A stretch of DNA of 24,295 bases. Source: an uncultured Lachnospiraceae bacterium. Lineage in GTDB: Bacteria > Bacillota > Clostridia > Lachnospirales > Lachnospiraceae. Location of the stretch: the NCBI GenBank assembly GCA_945485625.1, contig CALYSH010000002.1:1-24295 (forward strand), in the 5' to 3' direction. Below, piece by piece: positions 1 to 8,218 of this stretch. The notes beneath the pieces are model-generated. The model did no database searches. It saw nothing but the letters and a program-made list of their open reading frames with translations, and was not told the DNA's origin. Position 1 is the first letter of the stretch; each line of letters opens with the position of its first letter. The position numbers and the translations under genes are program-made.

Positions 1-216
1 GAACAATAAATCAGGATTGAAGCTTTGTGCCGTCTCCGGAATGAGGTCGGATGCGCTAAGGGAGTCGGGCTGCAATACGGAAGCCACACCCTCACTTGAG
101 CTATCCAGGCACAAATCGCCTTTGGCTGCCTGTGCTACCATCGTGTCGCTGAAGCATACACTGCCGACTAGCAGAACGCCGGCCAGAGCACCAAGCAGTT
201 TACCTGCTCTTTTCAT
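1..216 (-). CDS. N-terminus of a secreted protein (partial, runs off the left edge)
   Basis: Only the first 72 codons are inside the window. The product starts MKRAGKLLGALAGVLLVGSV, a classic Sec signal peptide: K/R-rich start, hydrophobic core, and a VAQA-A signal peptidase I site near residue 30. The mature part that is visible is polar (GDLCLDSSSEG...) with no recognisable domain. An in-frame ATG at 240 also exists, but it sits directly behind a TATAAT box. The ATG at 216 has GGGAG upstream and is preferred. Upstream lie two promoters and four WalR-like boxes, which suggests an envelope protein such as a cell-wall hydrolase. That function is inference from regulation only, because the catalytic part is outside the window. 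Confidence 0.75.
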   Translation of the reverse strand, partial: MKRAGKLLGALAGVLLVGSVCFSDTMVAQAAKGDLCLDSSSEGVASVLQPDSLSASDLIPETAQSFNPDLLF

Positions 217-241
217 CTCTTTCTCCCATCTGTTTTTCATA

Positions 242-250
242 ATTATATCA
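242..250 (-). promoter_or_regulatory. Extended -10 promoter (P2) of the secreted-protein gene
   Basis: On the minus strand the sequence reads TGATATAAT, an extended -10 element (TGnTATAAT) about 26 bases before the ATG at 216. The -35 position (265-270, TTATAA) is poor and overlaps the third WalR-like repeat, as expected for an activator-dependent promoter. Confidence 0.5.
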
Positions 251-255
251 CATAT

Positions 256-294
256 ATAACCAATTTATAACTAATTTATTACAAATTTGTTACA
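256..294 (-). promoter_or_regulatory. Four direct repeats with an 11-bp period, WalR-box-like
   Basis: Read on the minus strand, four hexamers follow each other every 11 bases: TGTAAC (294-289), TGTAAT (283-278), AGTTAT (272-267) and GGTTAT (261-256). Three of the AT-rich spacers are nearly identical (AAATT). The first two fit the published WalR (YycF) consensus TGTWAH-N5-TGTWAH exactly; the last two fail only at the first base. The array lies between promoter P1 and the -10 of P2. Binding by WalR or another OmpR-family regulator is inferred. Confidence 0.55.
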
Positions 295-311
295 TCCGTG
301 ACTAGAACTGT

Positions 312-340
312 ATCATAACAGAGGGGAAATCATTTGTCAA
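312..340 (-). promoter_or_regulatory. Strong sigma-A promoter (P1)
   Basis: On the minus strand TTGACA (340-335), a 17-base spacer and TATGAT (317-312) with an upstream TG form a near-consensus promoter. It lies between the proC stop and the secreted-protein gene. Transcription would start near 305 and run through the WalR-like repeats. Confidence 0.7.
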
Positions 341-363
341 GTTTTTCAAAAAATTTATTTTTC

Positions 364-1161
364 CTACAAATTCCGGGATTTTTCGATGCAGGCCTCCACC
401 GCATCCATCACGGCACCACGGAAGCCCATCTCCTCCAATACCTGAACTGCAGCAATGGTGGTACCTCCGGGTGAGCAGACCATATCCTTCAATTCCCCGG
501 GGTGCTTCCCGGTTTCCAGCAATAATTTTGCACTGCCCAGCACCGCTTGGGCGCAGAATTCATAAGCCATTGCTCTGGGCATTCCGGCCGCAACCGCCGC
601 GTCCGCCATGGCCTCAATAAACAGAAATACATAAGCCGGGGAGCTTCCGCTGACACCGACCACCACATCCATCAGATGCTCGGCAACAGGAATCGCTTTT
701 CCAAATGCCCCAAGCAGGGTCATTGCCAGTTCCTTGTCCTCCTCTGTCACATTGGCGTTGGTACAGACACCGGTGCAGCCCTCCAGAACAAGCGCAGGTG
801 TATTGGGCATACAACGAACCAGTCTGCAATCCTTTCGGCCCAGCTTCTCTTCCAGAAATGCCAGATCTTTTCCTGCAGCGATGCTGATTACCAAAGTTCT
901 CTCATCCAAGCCTTTACCGATTTCGGGTAAAACGGCAGGCAGCACATTGGGCTTTACTGCCAAAAACAGTACATCTGCATCCTTCACTACATCCCCCAGT
1001 TCAGATACAGTCGTAATGCCGTATTTTTCCCGAATTTTCTCCGCCGCTTCCGGAAATGCATCATAGCCTGCAATTTCCCCCGCGGAAACCATCCTTTTCT
1101 CAAGCAATCCTCCAATAATGGCAGTCGCCATATTTCCAAGACCGATAAATCCAACCTTCAT
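364..1161 (-). CDS. proC: Pyrroline-5-carboxylate reductase
   Basis: This enzyme makes L-proline from 1-pyrroline-5-carboxylate with NAD(P)H, the last step of proline synthesis, in the cytosol. The 265-aa product has the usual family length. The N-terminal Rossmann motif GFIGLGNMATAIIGG (residues 4-18) binds the cofactor. CMPNTPALVLEGCTG sits mid-protein, and the C-terminal dimerisation domain carries GVSGSSPAYVFLFIEAMADA and CSPGGTTIAAVQVLEEMGF, which are diagnostic. GGAGG lies 7 bases before the ATG. It begins only 15 bases after the stop of the methyltransferase gene, so the two are probably cotranscribed. No clear hairpin terminator follows it; a new promoter starts about 25 bases downstream. 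Confidence 0.97.
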   Translation of the reverse strand: MKVGFIGLGNMATAIIGGLLEKRMVSAGEIAGYDAFPEAAEKIREKYGITTVSELGDVVKDADVLFLAVKPNVLPAVLPEIGKGLDERTLVISIAAGKDLAFLEEKLGRKDCRLVRCMPNTPALVLEGCTGVCTNANVTEEDKELAMTLLGAFGKAIPVAEHLMDVVVGVSGSSPAYVFLFIEAMADAAVAAGMPRAMAYEFCAQAVLGSAKLLLETGKHPGELKDMVCSPGGTTIAAVQVLEEMGFRGAVMDAVEACIEKSRNL

Positions 1162-1176
1162 TATTTTTCCTCCATT

Positions 1177-1968
1177 CTATGATAAATGTCTTTGTCTGTA
1201 AGCCTCATACATGAGCAGGGAAGCTGCCACCGAAGCATTCAGGCTTTCCACTTTTCCCTCCATGGGAATCTTAATATATTCCCCGGCACATTGGGATATT
1301 TCATCCGTCAGGCCATTACCTTCATTTCCGATCAGGAACGCACAGGGGCCGCGAAATCCGGTCTCCTGGAAATATTGCTTTCCCTTTAGGTGTGCTGCGA
1401 AGGTACGAACTCCCGCGTTTTGTAATTTATGCAAGATTTCCTGCAAATCCGATGTATAAAGGAATGGTACACGGTACACGGAACCCATGGTGGAACGAAT
1501 CACCTTTGGATTGAAAATGTCTACCGTACCGGTACTCATGATTAAGCCGGAGATTCCGGCACCCTCACCGGTACGAAGAATGGTCCCCAGATTTCCCGGA
1601 TCCTGCAGGTTTTCCAGTACAATCAATAGAGGATTCTCTCCTTTTAACAAATCGGAAAGCTCATATTCAGGCTGACGCAGCACACAAAGGATGCCCTGGG
1701 GAGTCTGGGTATCCGAAATTCTGGAAAACACTTCCTCCGATACCAGTTCATATCCCACCGCCTTCAGACGGTCTTTAAATGCCTGGTTTGCTTTTTGTTT
1801 TTCAAACAAAGCTTCCGTGAGGTATACCTCCATAATCCAATCCGGGGGAGCCTCTAAGAACATCTTCACTCCCTCTGCCAAAAACACCTTATCCCTCCGC
1901 CGTTCCCTGGCCTTCTGCTGCCAGGCTGCCACCTGCTTCATCCTGGGATTTGTTACACCGGTAATCAT
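1177..1968 (-). CDS. TrmH/SpoU-family RNA 2'-O-methyltransferase
   Basis: A SAM-dependent SPOUT methyltransferase that methylates a ribose 2'-OH in rRNA or tRNA. The SpoU motifs are all present: ENLQDPGNLGTILRTGEGAG (motif 1), CAFLIGNEGNGL (motif 2) and IPMEGKVESLNASVAASLL (motif 3, trefoil knot). The N-terminal substrate-binding part starts with VTNPRMKQVAAWQQKARERR, as in RlmB/YsgA-like proteins. The reading frame is open back to 2067, but that extension would start inside pfkA and cross the pfkA terminator hairpin. The ATG at 1968, with GGAG about 9 bases upstream, gives 263 aa, which fits the family. The exact target nucleotide cannot be told from sequence. It is probably cotranscribed with proC. 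Confidence 0.93.
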   Translation of the reverse strand: MITGVTNPRMKQVAAWQQKARERRRDKVFLAEGVKMFLEAPPDWIMEVYLTEALFEKQKANQAFKDRLKAVGYELVSEEVFSRISDTQTPQGILCVLRQPEYELSDLLKGENPLLIVLENLQDPGNLGTILRTGEGAGISGLIMSTGTVDIFNPKVIRSTMGSVYRVPFLYTSDLQEILHKLQNAGVRTFAAHLKGKQYFQETGFRGPCAFLIGNEGNGLTDEISQCAGEYIKIPMEGKVESLNASVAASLLMYEAYRQRHLS

Positions 1969-1987
1969 CTCTTCAAACTCCTTATGG

Positions 1988-2012
1988 AAAAAAAGGCCGC
2001 TGAAAAGCGGCC
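1988..2012 (-). terminator. Intrinsic terminator of the dnaE-pfkA transcript
   Basis: Stem GGCCGC (1995-2000) pairs perfectly with GCGGCC (2007-2012) around a six-base loop. On the minus strand it is followed directly by seven Ts (1994-1988). It sits 15 bases after the pfkA stop, so it ends pfkA and marks the upstream boundary of the methyltransferase gene. Confidence 0.9.
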
Positions 2013-2026
2013 CTTCTGTTGATATA

Positions 2027-3001
2027 TTATAATGAAAGAATACGGGATACTTCAAACTCATATTCATTGATGGTTTTGGTCATATTCAAAGCATCCTCAA
2101 TATCAAAGTCTACAAACTCACCGTGCTGATAACCAACGACACGATTGGTCTTGCCGGAAATCAGGATATCCACTGCGTACGCGCCCATGATGGAAGCATA
2201 GTAACGGTCCTTTGCACTGGGGCATCCGCCACGCTGCATATAACCAAGAATGGTTGCACGGGTCTCAATTCCGGTAGCTGCTTCAATTCTCTTTGCCATG
2301 GATACGGAATGTCCGATACCCTCAGCATTGATAATGATATGATGGGTTTTGCCCTTCTTACGGCTCTCAATAATATTATTGATGATGTTCTGCTCATTGA
2401 AGTCGTACTTCTCCGGAATCAGAATATCCTCCGCACCGTTTGCGATGCCGCACCACAATGCAATGTAACCTGCATCACGTCCCATAACCTCAATGATACT
2501 GCAGCGCTCATGAGAAGAAGAGGTATCCTTTACCTTATCAATCGCCTGCATAGCAGTATTTACCGCTGTATCGAAACCGATGGTATATTCCGTACAGGAG
2601 ATATCCAGGTCGATGGTACCGGGAAGTCCGATGGTATTGATACCGTTTCTGGAAAGCGCCTGGGCACCACGATAGGAACCGTCACCCCCGATAACCACAA
2701 TACCGTCAATGCCATGCTTCCTACAGATTTCAGCACCCTTCTGCTGGCCTTCCTTGGTCTTGAACTCCAGACATCTTGCCGTACCGAGAATGGTACCGCC
2801 TCTCTGAATAATATCGGAAACACTGCTCGCTTCCATATCTATGATTTCTTCATTCAGAAGTCCCTGATATCCCTTTTTTATACCCTTAACCTTTATCCCT
2901 CTTGCGAGTGCAGTACGAACAACCGCACGGATTGCAGCATTCATTCCGGGTGCATCGCCACCGCTGGTCAAAACACCGATTGTTTTGATTTCTTTCGCCA
3001 T
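2027..3001 (-). CDS. pfkA: ATP-dependent 6-phosphofructokinase
   Basis: Phosphorylates fructose-6-phosphate at C1, the committed step of glycolysis. The 324-aa product has the length of the bacterial PfkA subunit. It shows IGVLTSGGDAPGMNAAIRAV (ATP site), GGDGSYRGA and MGRDAGYIALWCGIANGAED. Glycine in GGDGS (rather than GGDDS) points to ATP, not pyrophosphate, as phosphoryl donor. The catalytic loop reads PGTIDLDI, whereas the usual form is PGTIDNDI: the catalytic Asp (TID) is kept but the next residue is Leu instead of Asn. GGAGG lies 6 bases before the ATG. It begins 80 bases after the dnaE stop; a dnaE-pfkA pair is common in Firmicutes, so an operon is likely. Confidence 0.97.
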   Translation of the reverse strand: MAKEIKTIGVLTSGGDAPGMNAAIRAVVRTALARGIKVKGIKKGYQGLLNEEIIDMEASSVSDIIQRGGTILGTARCLEFKTKEGQQKGAEICRKHGIDGIVVIGGDGSYRGAQALSRNGINTIGLPGTIDLDISCTEYTIGFDTAVNTAMQAIDKVKDTSSSHERCSIIEVMGRDAGYIALWCGIANGAEDILIPEKYDFNEQNIINNIIESRKKGKTHHIIINAEGIGHSVSMAKRIEAATGIETRATILGYMQRGGCPSAKDRYYASIMGAYAVDILISGKTNRVVGYQHGEFVDFDIEDALNMTKTINEYEFEVSRILSL

Positions 3002-3081
3002 ATTTATCCTCCACTCCTACCATGACAATCCTCTTTGCATGGTACAGTCAACACTTCTAATCTCGTATTTTAATCCATTTC

Positions 3082-6000
3082 TTATTTGTTTTCAATAGCT
3101 TTCCTGCGGATTTTCACATTTTCCTGACCAAAAAAGCCAATTAAACGCTGCAAAAGCTCCTCATCAGCACTCACCCGCATGTTCATCGGAAGGATTTTAA
3201 AGTTTTTTTCCTTCTTTAAATAGATTACTACGTCATCGTTTCCGTCCGAATCCGCAATCATGCTCTGCAGCTGATTCTTTTTCCTCTCGTAATCTTCTGC
3301 ATCTGCAAACTGAATCCAGATTCCCTCCGGCAGTCCCTTTGCAGATGTTGCCGGTCTGGGGGTTGGTTTCGGGGCACTGTCCATTCTCCTGACTTGGGAG
3401 CCCGGACGTCCCTGGTCAAAGCCCTTTCCCTGAGCAGCCTCCTCAAAGGTCAGAATCTGGTCACAGATAACCTTTCCGTCACGTTCTTCCTCCAGATTTG
3501 CCCGTCCCTTTACAAAGATCTTGCTTTCCTCCGAAATCAACTGACCATACTTTTCGTAGCTGGCCGGGAAGACAATGACTTCAATATTGCCCACAAGGTC
3601 CTCCACATTTAAAAATGCCATGACCTTTTCATTCTTGGTATACTTAATCTTTTTCTCAACCACCATACCGCCGATGACTACCATGGCCTGATCTGCCACA
3701 CGTGCCTTACCGGTTTCTTCATCCAGTGCGAAATCGTTGGTGGTATTGGAAATAAACCGCTGCATCAGTGGCTCATACTCTTCCAGAGGATGTCCGCTGA
3801 CATACACTCCAAGCACTTCCTTCTCAAAGCCAAGAAGCATTTCCTTCTCGTATTCCCCTACGTCCGGCAGCCGGATATCAAAATCTTCCTTCTGATCATC
3901 GGAAGCAATGTCAAAGAGGGTCAGCTGCCCCGCCATATTGTTCTTCTTATCCTTTACCACACGCTCCATCATCTGGACATACACACTCATAAACTGCTTT
4001 CGTGTGCCGCCCAGTCCATCCAGAGCACCGGCCTTGATAAAATGCTCCACCACCCGCTTATTCAAGTCCTTGTCCGCCATACGGGTAATCAGATCCTTCA
4101 GACTGGTGAAGGGTCCCCGCTCCAGCCGCTCCTGCTCCACGCTGTCAATCACGGGACGACCTACATTTTTAATGGCAGTCAGTGCATAACGGATGCGTCC
4201 ATGGTCTACCGAGAAGCCAGCCTCTCCCTGATTGATGTCCGGGGGCAAAAGCTCAATTCCCATACCCCGGCATGCCAGAATATACTCGGACACCTTCTTT
4301 GGGTTATCAATCACAGAGGTCAGAAGCGCTGCCATGTATTCCACCGGATAGTAATACTTCAAATACGCGGTCTGATAAGCCACCACTGCATAGCATGCCG
4401 CATGGGATTTATTGAAGGCGTACTTCGCGAAATCCATCATGTCCTCATAAATCCGGCCCGCAACCTCTTCGCTGATACCGTTTGCAATACATCCGGGAAC
4501 TCCCTCCTCGGCATTGCCAAACACAAAGTTGGCCCGCTCCTTCTCCATAACCGCCTGTTTTTTCTTACTCATGGCACGGCGTACCAGGTCGCTTCGCCCC
4601 AGAGTATATCCGCCCAGGTCACGCACAATCTGCATAACCTGCTCCTGATACACGATACAGCCATAGGTAGGAGCCAGAATGGGCTCCAGCTGGGGACAAA
4701 GGTAGGTCACCGCATCGTGGTTGTTTTTTCCCTGAATATATTTAGGAATAAAGTCCATGGGACCCGGACGATACAGGGAAATACCCGCAATGATATCCTC
4801 CAGATTCTTCGGTCGAAGTTCCTTCATGAAGTTCTTCATTCCCGCGCTTTCCAGCTGGAACACGCCGTCTGTTTTTCCCGTGCCGATGGAGGCCAGTACC
4901 TTGGGATCGTTGTAATCAATCTCATCCACATTCAGACGAATACCCTGACTCTTCTCGATATACTTCACCGCATCATGGATCACCGTCAGGGTACGCAGCC
5001 CCAGGAAATCCATCTTCAAAAGTCCCAGCTCCTCCAGTGTTGTCATAGTGAACTGGGTGGTAATGGAACCATCTGAGCCTCTGGATAAAGGGACGAACTC
5101 ATCCGCCGACTTCTGACAGATGACCACTCCCGCCGCATGCATGGAGGTATGCCTGGGCAGTCCCTCCAGACGCTTACACATATCAATCAGGTAATGCACC
5201 TGTTCATCCTCTTCGTAGAGCTTCCGGAATTCCACATTCAATTCCAGCGCCCGGTCCAGAGTGATATTCAGCTCATCCGGGACCATCTTTGCTATGGAAT
5301 CCACAAACGCATAGGGCAGGTCCATGACACGTCCCACATCCCGGATGACACCCTTTGCCGCCAGGGTACCGAAGGTCACAATCTGCACCACCTTATCAGC
5401 CCCGTACTTCCGGCCCACATAATCAATCACCTCCTGCCTCCTTTCGAAGCAGAAGTCAATATCAATATCCGGCATGGACACACGCTCCGGATTTAAGAAA
5501 CGTTCAAAGAGCAGATTGTATTTGATGGGGTCAATATTCGTAATCCGCAAACAATAAGAAACGATACTTCCCGCCGCAGAACCACGCCCCGGTCCCACCG
5601 GAATACCATTCTCCTTGGCATAATTGATGAAGTCCCATACAATTAAGAAGTAATCCACATAACCCATATGCTGAATCGTAGATAATTCGTAGTCCAGCCT
5701 CTCCCGTAGGGTTTGTCCCGTTTCCCCGGCCATGCGTTGCCCGGTCTCGTCCAGGATACGACTGTACTCCTCCGGATCCTCCGGCAGCACTGCAGGAGCA
5801 AAGGGGTCCTCCACCTGCAGCAAATCCCTGCCATACCGGGCGATCAGACCATCGTTACATAATTTATTCAGATAGGTCCAGGAATCATACCCCTCCGGCA
5901 CCTCATACTTAGGCAGCTTGGTGACACCGAACTCAATCTCCACATTGCATCGGTCCGCAATCACCTGGGTATTCTCCACCGCCTCCCAGGCATAGGGAAA

Positions 6001-6762
6001 CAGTCCCTTCATTTCTTCTTCACTCTTGACGTAATACTGCCCGCCCTCATAACGCATGCGGTTTTCATCCTTCAGAAGCTTCCCGGTCTGTAAACAAAGC
6101 AGAATATCATGGGGCTCCACATCCTCTGCATAGGTGTAATGCACATCATTGGTGGCTACCAGCGGGATGTCCATCTCCCGGCTGATGCTCATAAGCTCCA
6201 TATTAACCATTCGCTGCTCCGGAATTCCATGGTCCTGGAGCTCTAAGAAATAATTTCCCTTTCCAAAGCAGTCCTCGTATTTCTTCACACATTTCCGAGC
6301 CTCATCCTTTAAGCCCTTCATAATATACCGGGGCACCTCGCCCGCCAGACAGGCAGACAATGCAATGATGCCCTCGTGGTACTGCCTGAGTACTTCCATA
6401 TCCACACGGGGCTTGTAATAATAGCCCTCCGTGAAGCCCTTGCTGACGATTTTCATCAAATTTGCATAACCCGTATTGTTCTCCGCCAGAAGCACCAGAT
6501 GATGATAGCGTTCCTCTCCACCATTCACTTCCTTATCGAATCGGGAGTTGGGTGCCACATACACCTCACAGCCCAGTATGGGCTTAATGCCTGCCGCACG
6601 GGCCGCACGGTAGAAATCAATCACACCGTACATTACTCCATGGTCGGTGATGGCAGCACTGTTCATTCCCAGTTCCTTTACACGTGCCACATATTCTTTT
6701 ATCTTATTCGAGCCATCCAACAGGGAATACTCCGTATGAACATGCAGATGCGCAAAAGCCAT
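3082..6762 (-). CDS. dnaE: DNA polymerase III alpha subunit (DnaE)
   Basis: A replicative DNA polymerase of the C family. From the ATG at 6762 the product is 1226 aa. Order of domains: PHP domain with its metal motifs (HLHVHTEYSLLDG at 5-17, AAITDHG, LGCEVYV, CLAGEV, ATNDVHY), then the palm with PDIDIDFCFERRQEVIDYV near 431-449 carrying the catalytic acids, and VGPGRGSAAGSIVSYCLRI near 389. Next come the fingers with PRHTSMHAAGVV, a helix-hairpin-helix region, an OB fold (MVVIGGMVVEKKIKYTKNEK) and a C-terminal tail. Unlike PolC it has no embedded DEDD exonuclease. The frame is open to 6945, but the ATG at 6762 has GGAGG 8 bases upstream and begins exactly where homology starts. A promoter lies just upstream. 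Followed by pfkA. Confidence 0.97.
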   Translation of the reverse strand: MAFAHLHVHTEYSLLDGSNKIKEYVARVKELGMNSAAITDHGVMYGVIDFYRAARAAGIKPILGCEVYVAPNSRFDKEVNGGEERYHHLVLLAENNTGYANLMKIVSKGFTEGYYYKPRVDMEVLRQYHEGIIALSACLAGEVPRYIMKGLKDEARKCVKKYEDCFGKGNYFLELQDHGIPEQRMVNMELMSISREMDIPLVATNDVHYTYAEDVEPHDILLCLQTGKLLKDENRMRYEGGQYYVKSEEEMKGLFPYAWEAVENTQVIADRCNVEIEFGVTKLPKYEVPEGYDSWTYLNKLCNDGLIARYGRDLLQVEDPFAPAVLPEDPEEYSRILDETGQRMAGETGQTLRERLDYELSTIQHMGYVDYFLIVWDFINYAKENGIPVGPGRGSAAGSIVSYCLRITNIDPIKYNLLFERFLNPERVSMPDIDIDFCFERRQEVIDYVGRKYGADKVVQIVTFGTLAAKGVIRDVGRVMDLPYAFVDSIAKMVPDELNITLDRALELNVEFRKLYEEDEQVHYLIDMCKRLEGLPRHTSMHAAGVVICQKSADEFVPLSRGSDGSITTQFTMTTLEELGLLKMDFLGLRTLTVIHDAVKYIEKSQGIRLNVDEIDYNDPKVLASIGTGKTDGVFQLESAGMKNFMKELRPKNLEDIIAGISLYRPGPMDFIPKYIQGKNNHDAVTYLCPQLEPILAPTYGCIVYQEQVMQIVRDLGGYTLGRSDLVRRAMSKKKQAVMEKERANFVFGNAEEGVPGCIANGISEEVAGRIYEDMMDFAKYAFNKSHAACYAVVAYQTAYLKYYYPVEYMAALLTSVIDNPKKVSEYILACRGMGIELLPPDINQGEAGFSVDHGRIRYALTAIKNVGRPVIDSVEQERLERGPFTSLKDLITRMADKDLNKRVVEHFIKAGALDGLGGTRKQFMSVYVQMMERVVKDKKNNMAGQLTLFDIASDDQKEDFDIRLPDVGEYEKEMLLGFEKEVLGVYVSGHPLEEYEPLMQRFISNTTNDFALDEETGKARVADQAMVVIGGMVVEKKIKYTKNEKVMAFLNVEDLVGNIEVIVFPASYEKYGQLISEESKIFVKGRANLEEERDGKVICDQILTFEEAAQGKGFDQGRPGSQVRRMDSAPKPTPRPATSAKGLPEGIWIQFADAEDYERKKNQLQSMIADSDGNDDVVIYLKKEKNFKILPMNMRVSADEELLQRLIGFFGQENVKIRRKAIENK

Positions 6763-6798
6763 GGTTTTATCCTCCGAATTCAAACGATATGTAAAATT

Positions 6799-6804
6799 AG
6801 TATA
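6799..6804 (-). promoter_or_regulatory. Extended -10 promoter of dnaE
   Basis: The minus strand reads TGGTATACT, an extended -10 (TGnTATACT) about 37 bases before the dnaE ATG. The best -35 is ATGGCA with an 18-base spacer (4 of 6 matches). It falls inside the open-frame extension, which supports the shorter dnaE start. Confidence 0.5.
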
Positions 6805-6910
6805 CCACATTTTCCACGTTTCTGCCATGGCATATCTTGCTTTTCTTGTTTTATGTGTCTCCCAATCTCCGGTCACCTGCATATCCTCCAATATACAATC
6901 CGCACTGCAA

Positions 6911-6942
6911 AAGACCTCGTCCTTTTCATCGGACGAGGTCTT
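6911..6942 (-). terminator. Intrinsic terminator of metK
   Basis: A perfect 12-bp stem, AAGACCTCGTCC (6911-6922) with GGACGAGGTCTT (6931-6942), has an 8-base loop. On the minus strand it is followed by a short T run (TTTTG). It lies 22 bases after the metK stop and upstream of the dnaE promoter. Confidence 0.85.
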
Positions 6943-6964
6943 CAAATAACAGCTTATTCTTTTC

Positions 6965-8146
6965 TTACAGATACTTCTTCAAAGCCTCCACCCTATCGGT
7001 CTGCTCCCAGGGAAGGTCCAAATCATTACGGCCGAAGTGGCCATAGCTGGAGGTCTGCTTGTAGATAGGCCGACGAAGGTCCAGCATCCTGATGATGCCT
7101 GCAGGACGAAGATCAAAGTTCTCACGAACGATTTCAACCAGCTTCTCATCGCTAAGCTTCCCGGTGCCAAAGGTATCTACCATGATGGAGGTGGGCTTTG
7201 CCACTCCGATTGCGTAGGAGAGCTGAATCTCGCACTTGTCCGCAAGGCCGGCAGCAACGATATTCTTTGCAACGTAACGTGCTGCATATGCTGCACTTCT
7301 GTCTACCTTGGTGCAGTCCTTACCGGAAAATGCGCCGCCGCCATGACGGGCATATCCACCGTAGGTATCTACAATAATCTTACGGCCGGTCAGACCTGCA
7401 TCCCCATGAGGTCCGCCGATGACGAAACGTCCGGTAGGGTTGATGAAGAACTTGGTGTTCTCATCAATCATCTCCCCGGGAAGAATGGGGTCAAATACAT
7501 ATTTCCTGATATCCCTATGAATCTGCTCCTGCGTTACATCCTCGTCATGCTGGGTGGAGCATACAACCGCCTCTAATCTGACAGGTTTGTCATTTTCATC
7601 GTATTCAACGGATACCTGGGTCTTTCCATCGGGTCTTAAGTAAGGAAGGGTTCCGTCCTTACGTACCTTGGCCAGCTGTAAAGCCAGCTTATGTGCCAGG
7701 GAAATCGGATAGGGCATCAATTCCGGAGTCTCGTTGGTTGCATAACCAAACATCATACCCTGGTCGCCGGCACCGGTATCCAGCTCATCGGTAAGAGAGC
7801 CTTCCTTTGCCTCCAATGCTTTATCAACACCCATCGCGATATCGGCGGACTGCTTGTCCAATGCCACAAATACCGCGCAGGAGTTTCCGTCCAGGCCCTT
7901 CTCGCCTGCATCATAGCCAATCTCCAATACGGTCTGACGTACGATTGCGGGAACGTCCAGGTTTGCTTTGGTGGTAATCTCACCGGTTACCAGTACAAAT
8001 CCGGTACAGGCTGCGGTTTCACAAGCCACACGGCTCATAGGGTCCTGTGCAAGGCATGCATCAAGAATCGCATCGGATACCGCATCACAGACCTTATCGG
8101 GATGTCCTTCAGTTACAGATTCGGAAGTAAATAGTCTTTTTTCCAT
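6965..8146 (-). CDS. metK: S-adenosylmethionine synthetase
   Basis: Makes S-adenosylmethionine from ATP and methionine in the cytosol. The 393-aa product carries the family motifs FTSESVTEGHPDKVCDAVSD (N-terminal ATP/methionine site), GAGDQGMMFGYA (signature 1) and GGGAFSGKDCTKVDRSAAYA (signature 2), with HGDAGLTGRKI between them. The ATG at 8146 follows AGGAG by 7 bases and begins at the conserved MEKRLFTSESV. The longer open frame reaches into the riboswitch terminator and is rejected. The gene is alone in its transcript: riboswitch upstream, hairpin terminator downstream. Its own product SAM should switch it off through the riboswitch. Confidence 0.98.
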   Translation of the reverse strand: MEKRLFTSESVTEGHPDKVCDAVSDAILDACLAQDPMSRVACETAACTGFVLVTGEITTKANLDVPAIVRQTVLEIGYDAGEKGLDGNSCAVFVALDKQSADIAMGVDKALEAKEGSLTDELDTGAGDQGMMFGYATNETPELMPYPISLAHKLALQLAKVRKDGTLPYLRPDGKTQVSVEYDENDKPVRLEAVVCSTQHDEDVTQEQIHRDIRKYVFDPILPGEMIDENTKFFINPTGRFVIGGPHGDAGLTGRKIIVDTYGGYARHGGGAFSGKDCTKVDRSAAYAARYVAKNIVAAGLADKCEIQLSYAIGVAKPTSIMVDTFGTGKLSDEKLVEIVRENFDLRPAGIIRMLDLRRPIYKQTSSYGHFGRNDLDLPWEQTDRVEALKKYL

Positions 8147-8173
8147 GTTTTTCTCCTCTCGTGAAATAAAAGA

Positions 8174-8198
8174 AAGTCCGCTTAAAATAAGCGGACTT
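8174..8198 (-). terminator. Riboswitch expression-platform terminator before metK
   Basis: A perfect 11-bp stem (8174-8184 with 8188-8198, AAGTCCGCTTA/TAAGCGGACTT) has a three-base loop. On the minus strand it is followed by TCTTTTATTT. It lies between the SAM-I aptamer and the metK ribosome binding site. Its 5' arm contains CTTATT, which can pair instead with AATAAG of the aptamer P1 stem, giving a simple antiterminator. Confidence 0.9.
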
Positions 8199-8218
8199 GA
8201 ATGCATTCGATTCCAATC

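Noticed and set aside
256..294. Short regular repeats considered as a CRISPR fragment
   Set aside because: The 11-bp period and hexamer units are far too short for CRISPR; the position at a promoter fits a regulator site.
2123..3025. A 300-codon open frame on the plus strand inside pfkA
   Set aside because: Antisense shadow of pfkA; no start signals, low-complexity composition.
3790..5076. A 428-codon open frame on the plus strand inside dnaE
   Set aside because: It is antisense to the conserved dnaE core, has no ribosome binding site or domain, and is rich in His, Ile and Leu as expected for a mirror frame.
6763..6945. 61-codon N-terminal extension of dnaE
   Set aside because: It covers the dnaE promoter and lacks homology; the ATG at 6762 has a consensus ribosome binding site.
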